Assembly (NCBI GenBank): GCA_019925105.1 | Contig: JAHGAU010000023.1 | Coordinates: 1 to 64,000, forward strand | Source of the DNA: Niebla homalea | Taxonomy: Eukaryota > Ascomycota > Lecanoromycetes > Lecanorales > Ramalinaceae | DNA: 64,000 bases | Reading direction: 5' to 3' | Shown here: piece after piece, positions 1 through 12,300 of the stretch | Position numbering within the stretch: the first letter of the stretch is position 1 | Layout of the letters: the number at the start of each line of letters is the position of its first letter | Translations under genes and position numbers: made by a program | The notes under the pieces: model-generated | Database searches by the model: none | What the model was told of the DNA's origin: nothing | The model's input: only the letters and a program-made list of their open reading frames with translations

Positions 1-3000
1 AAAAATTAATTAAAAGGTTTAATAACGGTTATTTCCGGGGTAATTAATATAATATTAGCTTAATCTTTAAGGTTTTTTAAGGTTTACTCTAGATATTTAA
101 GGCCTTAATTTTAAGCCTTAAGTAATATTTCCTTCCTTAAAGATATAAGGGGTAATATTACCACGGTAAGTCCATTTAGGCCGGTAATAAGGGTAAAGAT
201 TATAAAAAAAAGCACTTTTTCTACGTTTAATACCAGATATAATAACGATTAAACTTTTTCCGGATAGAATTATTATTAATCCGGTTTTTTATAAACCCCG
301 AAACTCCAGATTTTAACTATATAATTATTAAAAGGCCGGTAAAATTCAAATAAATCGAAATCTCTAGTATTTTTCTTTATAAATTTCCCTAATAGAATTT
401 ATAAATAATTTAGATTTTTAATTTAATTTTTCCGGTATAAGTAAAGTACTTAGGAATTAAAGGAATTAAAAGAGTTAAATAGATAAAGCTATGAATTTTT
501 CCCGTTAAGTATATATTTAACCCGGTATTTTATTTAATAACCGGGAGTATATATTATTAATAATATTATTAATATAAACGGCTTATAAATTAATAATTTC
601 ATCTTTTTTATTGTTATCGTTTAAATTAATAACGTTTTCTTAATCTTTATTAATAAATTTACTATAATAACGTTAAAAAATAATAATAATAATATGCCGT
701 TAAGCCAGGGTTTTAATATTTACTTTTACCCGATTAAAACTCCTTAAATAAAGCCGTATTAAAAGAATTAGACGTTTAGGTATTATAACGGTAAAGGATA
801 TCTTAAAATTCCTATTAATTTAAATCCTTTTTTTTGAATTTCATCCGAATCATTATTAATTACTATTTAACGTCTTAATCGTTTTTATTATTTTTTTGAT
901 TTTTCGGTTTTTTTAAGGTTTTTAATAAAATAAATCCGTTTAAATTAAAGGTAAAAAAGTAATATTTAGTTTTTCTAAATATAAATTTAATAAATTCGTT
1001 TTTAAAAGAATATAAAGTTAAAGGTAATAAATAAATAAAATTAATAATTTATAAGGTATAAACCGGTTTATAACCTTAATCGATTTAATAGTAATAAAGC
1101 CTTTATAATATAAAGTAATAAATATAAATAAACCGTTTTAAATAAAAATATTTTATTTAAAATTCAGTTGGTTTTAATATTGAATTAATTGGATTTTAAA
1201 GCTTTAAATTGGATTACCTTAAGTAAGTTATAATAAAACTATTAATTTTTCTTTAAATTTCCGGTTCTTTTTAAATAAATAATAAACTTTATTCAGTTTC
1301 TATTAAGTATCGTTATTTTTAAATTTAAGAAAACGGGTTTATAAGGCCGGTATTTAGTAGATTTTTTTATAAAGCTAAAAATTACCTTTAAAAATAATTT
1401 ATTCCGTTCGTTTATAAAGAAATTCTAGTCCGGTATATTATTAATAATATTGTTAAAAAAGTGGTAAAATCCACGGAAAATAAATCGTTTTAACCAATAA
1501 ATAATAAATTATTAAATAACCGGAATTTAACGGTTTTTAATAATCCAAATATTACGGAACGGTATTAATTTATAATTAATAAGAGATTTTTATAAAAACC
1601 TCGTTATTTTCTTAAAATATAATACCTTCCTTAATAATATTATAATTAAGGATAAATCCATAAGTCCGTAATTTAAAAATGAAGTTAATAGGCCGTAATA
1701 GGGTATCGGTATTAATAAGGAATAAGTGATTTTTCGTTAATTTAATAATTTTGTTAAATAAGGTATTAATAAGTAAATCGGAATCCAAAGTTAAAGGTAA
1801 ATTTATCGATATATTTAAATTAATAATTTAATTTTTAAGTTCCGGTAAACTGGGTTAAAGGATATAAGCTTTTAAAAAATAAGGGCTTAAAAAAGGTAAT
1901 AATATTACTTAATTTAATAATATAATTCATAGGTAAAAACCAGGTAAAATCGGTATTAATACCGTATATTATTAAGTTATTAAATAAAGGGCTTTAATAA
2001 TCGTCCTTAAATAAATTTTAATATAAAAACTTAAAAAAAAGTATAATAATAAATCCTTAAATTTATTTAAAGAATATAATAAATCCTTAAAATTATTATC
2101 GGATAAATTATTAGTAAATTCTTCGTTAAATTTATTAAAAAAGGTTATTAATATATATATTTAAATAAAAATAAAATTAATAAAAGTAAAAATAAAAAAA
2201 GGGTAAAGTAAAATATAAAAAAGGTAAAAAAAAAAAAAAAAAAAAGGTAAAAATTATAAGTTAAAAAATAAATATAAATAATAAATAATAAATAATAAGG
2301 AAAAAAATAAAAATAACTTACTTTTTAATTAATTTTTTATAAATCTTAATACTTTAATAAATAAAGTAAAAGATAATTTAATATATTTATACCTTAAATA
2401 ATTTTTTAAAATAAATAACTTAATATTCTATAAATAAATAAATATATTAAGTTAAACCTCAGTATAAAAGTAAATCGTATTTAAACCGATATATATTATA
2501 AACGGTTTTTTATTCGTAACGTTACCGGTTTCTTTATAATTTATATATTCTAGTAAATTCCGGCTTACGGTATTTAACTTATTAATTAAAACCGTTTTCT
2601 TAAATAAAGTTTTTAATCGATTTTATTATTAAATATAATAATAAAATCGATAATTACTTTAGATCGTTTAATTTTAAAGTCGGTTTTACCGGTAATTTTA
2701 ATTAAGACCGGGCTATAATTAAATTAAAATTCAATAAATAAATAATTTACCCGGTACGGGCAACCTAGGTATTAACCTCAAATTTTTCCGGTTCCGTAAT
2801 CGTTATATTCGAATTTTCGGTAACCGTTTTAATCCGTTCCGTTAATTTCCTTATTTTAATAATATAAATAAAGGCCGGAATATCCGTAGGTAAATCGTTA
2901 TTATCGTTATTATTATCCGTATTAAATACTTTAAATAAATAACGATTGGATCCAGCGTTAAATAACTATTAATATTTAACGGACGTCTATTAAATATTTA

Positions 3001-3494
3001 ACTTAAATTAAGTTTTTTATTGAAAACCATTTTTTTTCCGGGTTTATAAATATCCAGGTAATCGGTACGATAATAGGCCTTAATACCGTTTAATATTAAA
3101 TAAATATAAAAATAATTTATATATTTAAAACCGGATTAAACCGGTAATAAATATATAATAATAATCGGTTCCTTAAGGATTTAAATATCTCCGGAATAAT
3201 TATTATTAATATAATTAATTATTTTACCCTTATTAAAGGGGTGTTAAGGGTATTAATATCGGAAATGATTACGTATTTCATTAATCCTTATACCGTATTT
3301 ATAATTACGGTAAATTAATACCTTATAATTAAATAAATAAAGGAAGGCCTTTTCGGTAAAAGCTTAAGGTAAGTCTATTGTATAAATAGATATAAATAAA
3401 AAATAAAAAAAGGAGTAAAAATAAAAGGTAAGAGTAAAGGTATAAGGTAGTAATAAAGGTAATAGGTATAGTAAAGGTAAAAGGTAAAAGGTTC

Positions 3495-3577
3495 AAGGTA
3501 AAGGGTAAAGGATAAAGGGTAAAGGGTAAAGGGTAAAGGGTAAGATAAAGGGTAAAGGGTAAAGGGTAAGATAAAGG
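3495..3577. repeat. 7-bp tandem repeat (GGGTAAA)n
   Basis: About ten mostly perfect copies of a GGGTAAA unit, interrupted by GGATAAA and GATAAAG variants, inside a wider purine-rich tract (about 3400-3650). It is not the TTAGGG telomere repeat of fungi. Confidence 0.75.
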
Positions 3578-5623
3578 TAAAAATAAAGGTAAGGTAAAGG
3601 TAGAAGTGATAGGTAATAAGTCGAGTAATAGGTAATAGGTAAAGGGTATTTAATTTGCTTAGGTATTAAGTAGATTAAATAACTTAAGTATAATAAGAAA
3701 AACAGAAATTTAAGGGGGAAAAGGTATTATATAGATAAATTATTGGTTAAGCCTTTATTAAGCCTATAACGATTATTTTAGAGTGAATACGAGTTCTAGG
3801 GCTTAAAAATAGTTAAGTTTATTAATAATTTAAAAATAACCAGACTATATAAAGGCTAATACTTAATAACGGTAATAATGGTAATAATAATATAATAATT
3901 TAAAAATAAACCGGTTTGGGCCGGGCTTACCGATATATTTATAATAATTTTATAATCGGTAAGTAAAAGTACCTTAAAGGATATAAATTAATAAGGTATA
4001 TATTTATAAATAGCCCTTTATTATATAATTAAAAGGGGGGATTATATTAATAAAAATCATTATTTATTTTTCGGTTTTTTCTAACTTACTTATTTAATAT
4101 ATAATTTTTTAAAGCTTTTACTTTAATATTATATATATTAATAAACCTTTTATTACGGAATTAAATTATTAAAAGGTAATATAAATAATAAGGAAGTTAT
4201 TAATAATATAAAGTAAAAGTTTTATAAGTTAAAAACCTTTTTTTAAATATATATTTAAATATAATAAATAGATTTTTTTGATTTTAACTTTATTTAAAAG
4301 CTTTTTTTTTCTATATAATTTAATTTTTTTCCGGTAAATAAAAGGGTAAATAAGCCTTAAGATATACCCCTTTAAAGGTTTTTAGGATTTTAACGCCGGG
4401 AAGTAACCCTATATTTAACCGGTTTTAATAAAGGAATTTAATAACGGTAATAGTTCAATAATTAATTACTTAAATTATATAAAATAAACTAGGTTTAAAA
4501 GCTTATACTTAGATTTACGTTTTCCTTATAAAAGTTTTTATTATAGGGTATAAAGTAAGGGATAAGGTAATAAGATAAATAAAGTTTTAATAATTTTATC
4601 TTAAAACTTAATAATTTTATTATAAATATATTTTTAAAATACCCTTAAATTATAAAGGGCTTAATATAAGATAATAATTAAAACTTTAATATCGTTATTT
4701 TATATTAAGAGTACTTTAATATAATAATTATATAATTTAATTATTAAAAATTCCGAATATTCAATAAAATATTTAATAATATAAGTATTAATAATATCCG
4801 GATTATAGTATATCCGGGTTAAATTAATATTATTTTAATAAAAATTTTTTTAAGTTTAATAAATATAATTAATAATTAAAAATAACTTAAATATACTTTA
4901 TTAAACCTTAAAAATTAAATAGAAAAATATTTACCTTAATACTATTATAAGTATTAATAAACGGAATTTTATTTTTCCGATACCGTTAAAAAACCCTAAT
5001 TTTAAGTTAAAAAGTTTAATTATTATATTTTAGCGGGGAATAACAAGGGAAAAAGTAAGTTTTAACGCCGGAAAGCGAACTTAAACTTAAACCTTTAGAA
5101 TTCCTATATTTAATAAAATCGATAATTAAATTACCCCTTACCCGATCCGGGTTAAACGGGGCTCATTTTATAGCCCGTATTAAGCTTTATATCTTTACTA
5201 TATAAAGTTAAGGGATCCAGTCTGGAAAATACCTTAAATTATTTATTTTTAAAAATAAATGGTTTAAGGGTACAGTAGGGGTAAAGCGGAATTCCCCCCG
5301 GCGGAGGGAATGAATGGGTGGAGGCTGCAACCATTCAAAACTAGATGGTAGATTTTCGTTTTTCTAATACTATTAAAGAGCGGGGAAACATATAAAAAAA
5401 GTTAAATTATTAAATTTTACTAAGGAATAACCGATAAAAAAGTAATAATTAACGCCGGGAAGTAAACTTAAACCCTATAACCCGGAATTTATAAATATTT
5501 AAAAATCGATAAATAAATAATTATTACTTAGACGAACCTTAAAGGTTTTAGGATTAATAGGCTATATTAGAATCTATACCTTTTATATAAAGAATAAATA
5601 AATCCGGGCCGGTTTTACCCTAA

Positions 5624-5650
5624 AAAGAGTCATTTATAAAATGACTCTTT
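5624..5650. repeat. Perfect 12-bp-arm palindrome
   Basis: Left arm AAAGAGTCATTT and its exact reverse complement AAATGACTCTTT flank a 3-bp loop ATA. The right arm sequence AAATGACTCTTTCC recurs at about 5693-5706, where it joins a second inverted repeat, CTCTTTCC / GGAAAGAG. Possibly the end of a degraded mobile element. Confidence 0.7.
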
Positions 5651-6330
5651 CCTGGGTCAAATCCGAGAAGTCCGAATTAACGCCGAGTGGGCAAATGACT
5701 CTTTCCAGGCAGGAAAGAGTGAGAACTAGGTGATAGTCCCTTTATATATATCTTATTAATTATAAGCTCCCTATCCGATTTAAAGCCTTTTTATCTCGTA
5801 TTTATTACGTTATTTATACGATTTATTATTATTCCTATTAATTTAAGCTACTTACTTTTCTTCCCCTTTATTTTTACTATTATTCCGCTTCCGCTTATCG
5901 TATTTAAGGTATTATCCTTACTATTACTTAAGCTATATACGCGTATATCGTTTCTGACCTCTGGGGTCCCGTTGTTCGTCGCCATTCCTGATTCTAGGTA
6001 TCTATTATAATAGTAACGTCGGGCCTTCTTTTAATAAGAAAGAAAAATTAAAATATTAAATTAATTCCGCTAACGGTACGCCGGCAGGACTAATAAAAGT
6101 AAATATAAAAGACGTAACGTTACGATCTGGATACTTAAGTATTACTTTAATAAGTAAATTAATAATAAGATTAATTCTTAAGGAACTTAAAAAGAATTAA
6201 GGCATAGCCTTTACTTAAAATAAAGGTAATAATTACCCCGCTTTACGCCTGTTGAGCTACGGCTTATAAATAACGCATATTAAGGCCGTTGCTAAGGCCT
6301 CTTTACTAAGGCCTAACGGCCTACCTTGGC

Positions 6331-6370
6331 GCAGCAGTATAACGCACCACTATAACGCCGGCGCAGAGGT
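6331..6370 (+). repeat. 40-bp direct repeat, copy 1
   Basis: Runs from GCAGCAGTATAACG to GGCGCAGAGGT. It recurs at 7899-7939 with a few changes. It is GC-richer than its surroundings and contains an internal repeat TATAACG. Confidence 0.65.
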
Positions 6371-7140
6371 GGCGCTAGCTGCTAATATTAATCCTCTGGA
6401 TTTAATCGTTCTTATAATATCCTTTCCGTATATAACCGTTATTTTTTAATTATAAGTTTAAGAAGTTTATCCTTTTAAATAATAATATATTTCCGCCAAC
6501 CTTTTTTCTTTATTTTATCGCGAACTATTATATATTCATATTTCTTTATTGATTTATTTAATTTTAAACTTAAAGTAATTTAATTTTAGCTTATTTATTT
6601 AATATTTAAATAAATATCTATTATACTTTTAATATTATTTATTTTTACTTTATTGAATTTCCTTTTTTTTCTTTTTATATAAAAACGGTTTAAGTAATTC
6701 TTCGCTATCTATAGGTTATTCTCCTTAATAATTTTTAAAATCCTTACTTAAGAAATATCGATTTTATCGTCGGTTTTAAGGATAAGGCGAATCTAATTCT
6801 ACGATTAACGGTAATATTAAGAAAGGCTTAAAATCTTCTCTTTTATCGGTATTTAAATATACGATTATGCTTTTTTTTTCTTTTAAAGCTTTTTCCTTTT
6901 AAGGGGTAGCTAATATAGCTTTGAAAGCTCTCATAGTAACCATATTAAGGCTTTATGGTGGTTATAGATGAAAAAAGTATAGTTGAATTGCTGGTAAACA
7001 AATAAAAAAAATTGGCCCCACTATAACTTTCTTGAGCTACCCGAAGGATTGCCTCCCATCTTTTCTCACCCCAAAAAACCGCCACCACGCGCGTATAATA
7101 TGCACTCCTTTTTTACGAAAACCAGCTCGCAGCTTAGGAC

Positions 7141-7849
7141 TAGTGATGCGAGATTTGGGCTTACTGTAATTACTGTCAGACCAAATCCGAGTGTAATTAC
7201 TGTAAGCTTGCGGTCCTAACGGTCACGTTAAACTCAGCGGTAATAAGGGTGTATTTAACCGTGTTTTAGGCCTTTTTTCTGCCTTAATTAACGGGCTTTT
7301 CGGCTTGGGGGCCGGAATCACTACGGAGATATAAATATTTTAAGTAATATTATAACAGTAATATATATTTATAATAATATTTTATTAAATTAAAAGGAGC
7401 TATTCTTTTTTATTATGGAATAATTATAGCCGGTTTATTACCTCGTATAATTTATAGGATGGATATTTAAGGTATATTTTATACTTTAAAAGGTAACTTT
7501 ATATATATATTAAATTATTAACTTTATTAATATATTTAATATATTAATATAAAAAATAAAAGATATTTAAGCTCCTTTAAAAGTAAATTTTTCTATAAAA
7601 GTATTTTAAACTTTAAGATTTTTAAGTATAAGAAACTTAAAAATATATATAAAAGCCGGAGGCGGAAGAATAATTTCACGGACCCCCGATAATAGAATGG
7701 AGTAATATTATAGGCTAAAAGTGGATTATTAATTAAGGACACGTAATATACACGTAACTTACAGTAATTACCGTCTGACAAGGCCTTTTTGGCCCCAAAA
7801 CGGTAATTACTGTCAGCTTGAAGCTCTGACGGTAATACACGCATCACTA
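7141..7849. mobile_element. Non-autonomous hAT-type DNA transposon (MITE-like), 709 bp
   Basis: Ends are perfect 10-bp terminal inverted repeats, TAGTGATGCG at 7141-7150 and CGCATCACTA at 7840-7849. They are flanked by an exact 8-bp direct repeat CTTAGGAC at 7133-7140 and 7850-7857, the target duplication size typical of hAT elements. Subterminal copies of a TAATTACTGT/ACAGTAATTA motif lie inside both ends (about 7168-7206 and 7752-7815), as expected for transposase-binding repeats. The interior is AT-rich and shows no transposase frame, so the element would have to be moved in trans. The superfamily call rests on TSD length and TIR form only. Confidence 0.85.
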
Positions 7850-7898
7850 CTTAGGACGCAATCTACTAGTGCCTACCTAGGATCCGCAACACCCTAAC

Positions 7899-7939
7899 GC
7901 AGCAGTATAGCCGCACCACTATAACGCTGGCGCAGAGGT
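7899..7939 (+). repeat. 41-bp direct repeat, copy 2
   Basis: Near copy of 6331-6370 (GCAGCAGTATAGCCGCACC... then GGCGCAGAGGT). The two copies are about 1.57 kb apart, and the hAT-type element sits between them. Confidence 0.65.
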
Positions 7940-8127
7940 AGAGTCAATGCAAGTGATTCGGCTTACTTCCATTCGCCCTGCACCCGTTTGCGCATATTGC
8001 ATCACCGAGGGTAAGCTGAACCCGCTATCTCCGTGCTACTTACTTACTAAACCTCGTGTCCCTCGGTCCTTTCTTCAAACCTTCCATCCAAAATACGTTT
8101 CCTCGAGCCACCAAGTCAACTAATAAG

Positions 8128-9099
8128 ATGCCTCAACTTGCCGGTCTCGATACCTCTCGCACCAAAGAACGGCCATGGTTCCACTCCTCAGTCGGTACGA
8201 ACCTAACACCAGCAGGCCGCAAGCTGCTTGAGAAATACAGCAATATTCCCCCGGCAGAAGTTGAAAATCACGTCTACAAAGCTGTCTGCCCTTTCCCCTC
8301 TCCCCTCCCGCTTGAACCATATCAAACATACTGATAATTCCCCCAGCGTGATTTTGCGTGGGACGTATTCCCCTGGCCCTGCGTAGGCGACTTCTGGTTT
8401 CTGCATTTCGGCCTCTCGCTGCACCCTCAATACTCGGAATTGCTTACTCGGCTCACCTCGCCCACCAAGCCATCACAACCAAAATTACTGGATTTGGGCA
8501 CATGCCTTGGGCAGGATCTTCGCAAGTTGGCTTTCGATGGGGTGCCAGTTGAACAACTCTACGGAACCGACATCTTTAGCGACTTCGAAAAAGCGGGGAC
8601 GATGCTTTTTCGCGATGAAAATCAGTTCGCGGGTCACTTTATTGCTGCGGATCTTCTGGTCGAAGGCGCGAACGACTCCATGGGTGAGCTGGTGAAGACG
8701 GAGGGGACGTGGGATGTGCTGCTCGCGTTTATGTTTCTACACATTTGGGATCATAAGACACAAGTTGCTGCATGCAAGCGCATTTTGAAGCTTTTGAAGC
8801 CTGACAAGGGGAGCTTATTGATTGGTGCTTTGAGTGGATCCGTGAACCCTGGAGAGCAGTGGTTTAAGCCGCCGTTGGTTCCGGAGGTGAGAAGTATTTT
8901 TCGCCATAGTAAGGAGACTTTTGTGCAGATGTGGAACAAGATTGAAGAGGATCTCGGTGTCAATGTCAAGGTGGAGTGTTCGTATGATGATGATGGTGAG
9001 AGGGGGGTAAGGAACGAGGAAGAGGAAGGTAAGGGGAAGGGGCATTTCTTCAAGGGGAGTGATTTGAGGAGGCTTTACTTTTCCGTGGAATTAATGTGA
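8128..9099 (+). CDS. SAM-dependent methyltransferase (AusD/meroterpenoid type)
   Basis: Proposed join 8128-8283, 8347-9099, giving 302 residues. The 63-bp intron has an in-phase stop, a CTGAT branch site and a CCCCAG acceptor. The ATG at 8128 is the first in-frame Met that leaves a normal N-terminus. Near residue 100 the protein carries LDLGTCLGQDLRKL, the glycine-rich SAM-binding loop of class I methyltransferases, followed by LYGTD. Before it, WDVFPWPCVGDFWFL matches the aromatic stretch seen in AusD-like fungal enzymes that methylate polyketide or terpenoid intermediates. That family placement is from memory of motifs. The C-terminal part has an acidic/basic low-complexity insert (about residues 270-285). 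No backbone synthase lies nearby, so the substrate is unknown. It sits between two transposon-rich blocks. Confidence 0.75.
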
Positions 9100-10074
9100 T
9101 TCGTGGCGCTATATCGATATTGCAGCACATTACGGCCTGGGTGCTGCCTGTGAGGGTTTAATGGCACTCTAAGAAAAAGGCAGCGGAGTTGGGGATGTTA
9201 GAGCACGAATCCCTCGTGAAATTCCCCGCGAGCTGAGACCCCTCACAAGCTTCGGCTAGCAGTAATGGAGGTTCCTCTGCCTAGTTTTCGTTTTTCGTTT
9301 TGATCCAAGTCCTGTGCATCCATATTTGAGCGCTCCTCGTCTTCCTCCCTTAATCTATAAACTCTTGTCTTTCAGGAAACGTGCCAATAGTTCGAGACGC
9401 TGGTTCACCTGCAGTGTGCGGATATACTTGTCTTTCATGCGAGAAAACATGGAATGGATCAAGCCTCAAGATTTCATTCTTGCTGTGTGGCAGAGTCCCA
9501 TCGTTGGAGCTTGGCAGACCTTGTCGGCTGCTATGCAACTGCTTTGATCCTCTGCTCACCGATAGGCTCAGAATCACGGACTGGAGGGTACTTCCCTTTG
9601 ACGGTGCGTACAGTTTTGGCAAAGATCAGTAATTCGAGTGCTGCCAGCGACCGCCATGATCGAATGCGGCCATTCTACCGGGCAAGCGAGTCGGAACAGG
9701 GAAGCCGCGTTTCAGCGAGCGAGGGCTAACTTGAAAGCACCTTCATTTGCATTGCTGACCGCTCAGTGCTTTACCATAGATGAGCGAATAAATGCGAGGC
9801 TTAAATATGGAGATGTCTGGGCCGGTGGTGCAGTGATGCGTAAAATTTCGAACTCCATATGTTTTATCACGAGCCTGCCACATACCTTACGTTTATATAA
9901 AGAAATTACTTTTATATAGATTAAAAAAAACGATTTCCGTCATTGTGTTCTGCCTTTGTCATTTAGCAACGAGTGTCTTACTCATCTCTAGCTTTTGCGA
10001 CGACCGCAGTTGCCGCATAGTTGGGATGAGATCTCTGGTACCACGACCGGAAGGCGAGATCCGTCACCTGCACA
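9100..10074. other. Intergenic, no gene recognised
   Basis: Several short overlapping frames on both strands, none with a recognisable domain or a convincing splice pattern. The end (about 9880-9960) is AT-rich with TATATA runs. Confidence 0.5.
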
Positions 10075-10191
10075 ATGGCGCAAGATCAAGCAGAAATGAC
10101 AGACGATGAAAGACGACCGACGTCGATCCAGATGGCCGAACATGGGGCCACTGGCAATGCAAAGGATGATTTGAAAACCCCATTGACCGAG
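10075..10191 (+). pseudogene. MFS transporter, exon 1 (gene split by a retrotransposon)
   Basis: The ATG at 10075 opens a 39-residue hydrophilic N-terminus (starts MAQDQAEMTDDER) that ends in a GTGAGC donor at 10192. Reading on meets a stop, so splicing is needed. The matching exon lies 7.9 kb downstream at 18057, because an LTR retrotransposon sits in the intron. If the element and one target-duplication copy are removed, the intron is 61 bp (10192-10229 plus 18034-18056), a normal size here, and the reading phase (0) agrees on both sides. Confidence 0.7.
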
Positions 10192-10229
10192 GTGAGCCAT
10201 TCCTCGCCATGAATGCCTCAACCACAACC

Positions 10230-10449
10230 TGTCAGACGTAGGGACGCATAAGAGTGGATGATATATATATATATTATATATAATCTATCTAGGAAGCATG
10301 GTGCTATCTATATAAAATACCCGGGTAATATAAGATATACGGCCAGGTAATAATATCTATACGCGCTATAATAATATCTTAATACCATTATATAACGGCT
10401 TAAGAATACTTTATATAATATTATTATTATACTTATACGTAAGTTAATA
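10230..10449. repeat. Left LTR, 220 bp
   Basis: Pairs base for base with 17809-18028 at a constant offset of 7579. By hand I count about 57 differences, all but two being transitions. The first ~80 bp are the GC-richer copy; the last ~100 bp are the A/T-converted copy. The middle, including ACCCGGGTAATATAAGATAT, is identical in both LTRs. Confidence 0.92.
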
Positions 10450-12119
10450 TATCCCTTTAAGATTATAATATTATTATAATAATAATATAGATCTTAAATA
10501 CCTTTATTATAGTTATTTCTTAATTATTAATATACCATAATTATTATAAGTAAAAAATACGGCTTAAATTTAATATTTAAGAAATTAAAAATTTAAGAAA
10601 AATCGGTAACTTTAAGGATAATAATAATAATAAAACCTTTATATTTTAAGTTACTCCGGAATTTTATATATATTTAATTAAGCTTCGGATATTAACTTAA
10701 GTAATCTTATTAAGTAATTTTTATTAAGTATACGCCGAGAAAAGTTAAAAAATAGAAAATTAATAAAACCGTAAAAATAAGTAAACCTTAAAAGATTATT
10801 ATATACCCGGTTTATAGTTATAATTTTTTAAAAGTTAAATTTCTTAAAAATAACGTCTTTAAGGTTTTATTGAGTTATATTATAATACGGGGTTTTAAGG
10901 TTTATTATTATTAAGATTTAAAAATTTTATAAATTCTTTATAATTTTATAATAATAAAATTTTTATAAAGCTATCCGTTAATATTTTTATTATAAATATA
11001 TATTTAATATTAATTATTTTCTTTTAATATTCTTAACGTAATTAATAATAATATATATTTATATATCGGAATTTTATTATAAATTATAAGTTTATCTTTT
11101 AAATTATATAGATTATTTAAGTATTATTATACTTAATCTTTAATAAATAAACTAGGTTTAATATAATTAACTTAAAGAAGTAATTTTATTATATTAACTT
11201 TTTTATTATAAAAACAAAATTAAAAAGCTTAACTTTAATAAAGCTTATTATTATTATCTTTTATTTTATTATTTTTTAATTAATCAAGCCTTCAAAAAGC
11301 TTAAAAATATAGCCTTATAAATTATATTATATTCTAAAATCGTTAATAAATAACGTACTTAAGGATATTATAAAAACGGTATATAAATTAATAGTTTTCC
11401 TATTATATACGATAATATAATACTTAATATATATAAAATATTATAATATTTTTATAACTACTTTTAAGTATTATTTTAACGGATTTATAAAGAACTTAAA
11501 TAATTTAAATATTAAGTATATAATATCCGTCCTTATAATAACGGCCGCGAAGTTAATAAAGCCAATAAATTATAAATATATATAAATCTCTTAAGGTAAA
11601 GTTTACTTAATATTTTTAATAAGAGGTTTAATATTCCGTAAAGGTATTTTAAGAATATGGCTTATTATAATATTAAATTTTACTATAAGTTTATTAATAT
11701 AATTATCTTAATATAAATATATTTCTTAATTTAAGTAATTTTCTATTATCTTTATATTTAAAAATTATTCTATTTTATTTAAGTTTCTTATTTTATAAAT
11801 ATTAAAGAATTTACTTTAAAAGTTATTTATTTTTTAACTATATTTACGATCGTTAAAAAAAATAATATTATTCATAAAGAAAAAAACCATTATATAATCC
11901 TTGATAAAGAAATATTCGATTTTTGGGACTTATTTTATGTTTAAATCCGTTAAGGTTTTTAAAAGATTTTTAAATTATAAAGTTAATAATTATTTAAACT
12001 TATATAAAGCTTAAAATAAAAAAGTAAGCTTTTATTCTTATAACCTTTTAATACTTTAATATATATAAATTCATTTATTTTACTATTAATAAACGTATTA
12101 ATAATATCCTATTATTTTA

Positions 12120-12300
12120 TATTTAAATTAAATACGGTTATTATAACCATAAATACTTTAAGAACCCTAATTATTAAAGTAACGGTAAATATAGGTTATT
12201 TAATATTTTATATATTACCTTTTATATAAAGCCTTATTTTATATTTAATAAGATACCCTTTATCGTTAAATTTATATTTAAATTATATAAATAATAAATA
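12120..12300 (+). other. Possible RIP-altered zinc-knuckle region
   Basis: One + frame here keeps regularly spaced Tyr and His residues where Cys and His might have been (Cys codons TGY become TAY under RIP). It could be the nucleocapsid-type part of a LINE ORF1 or of an LTR gag. This is a weak, inferred reading. Confidence 0.25.

Larger units (their letters stand above)
1..7098. repeat. RIP-degraded AT-rich repeat block
   Basis: The stretch is almost all A and T, with very frequent TAA and TTA and scattered GC-richer remnants. No open frame of useful length is seen on either strand. The look matches repeat-induced point mutation (C-to-T on both strands) of old transposon copies, as known for Pezizomycotina; this is inferred from composition because no intact reference copy is present. 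A few patches escaped, around 5285-5360, 5640-5730 and 5950-6000. A motif close to TTAACGCCGGGAAGTAA recurs near 4390, 5061 and 5449, so at least part of the block is made of diverged repeat units. I cannot assign the elements to a family. Confidence 0.8.

Noticed and set aside
3495..3577. Interstitial telomere from the GGGTAAA repeat
   Set aside because: The unit is not TTAGGG or TTTAGGG in either orientation, and it grades into general purine-rich repeats.
7593..7847. Minus-strand frame inside the hAT-type element as a transposase
   Set aside because: Only 84 codons, no hAT dimerisation or catalytic motif, and it reads out through the terminal repeat.
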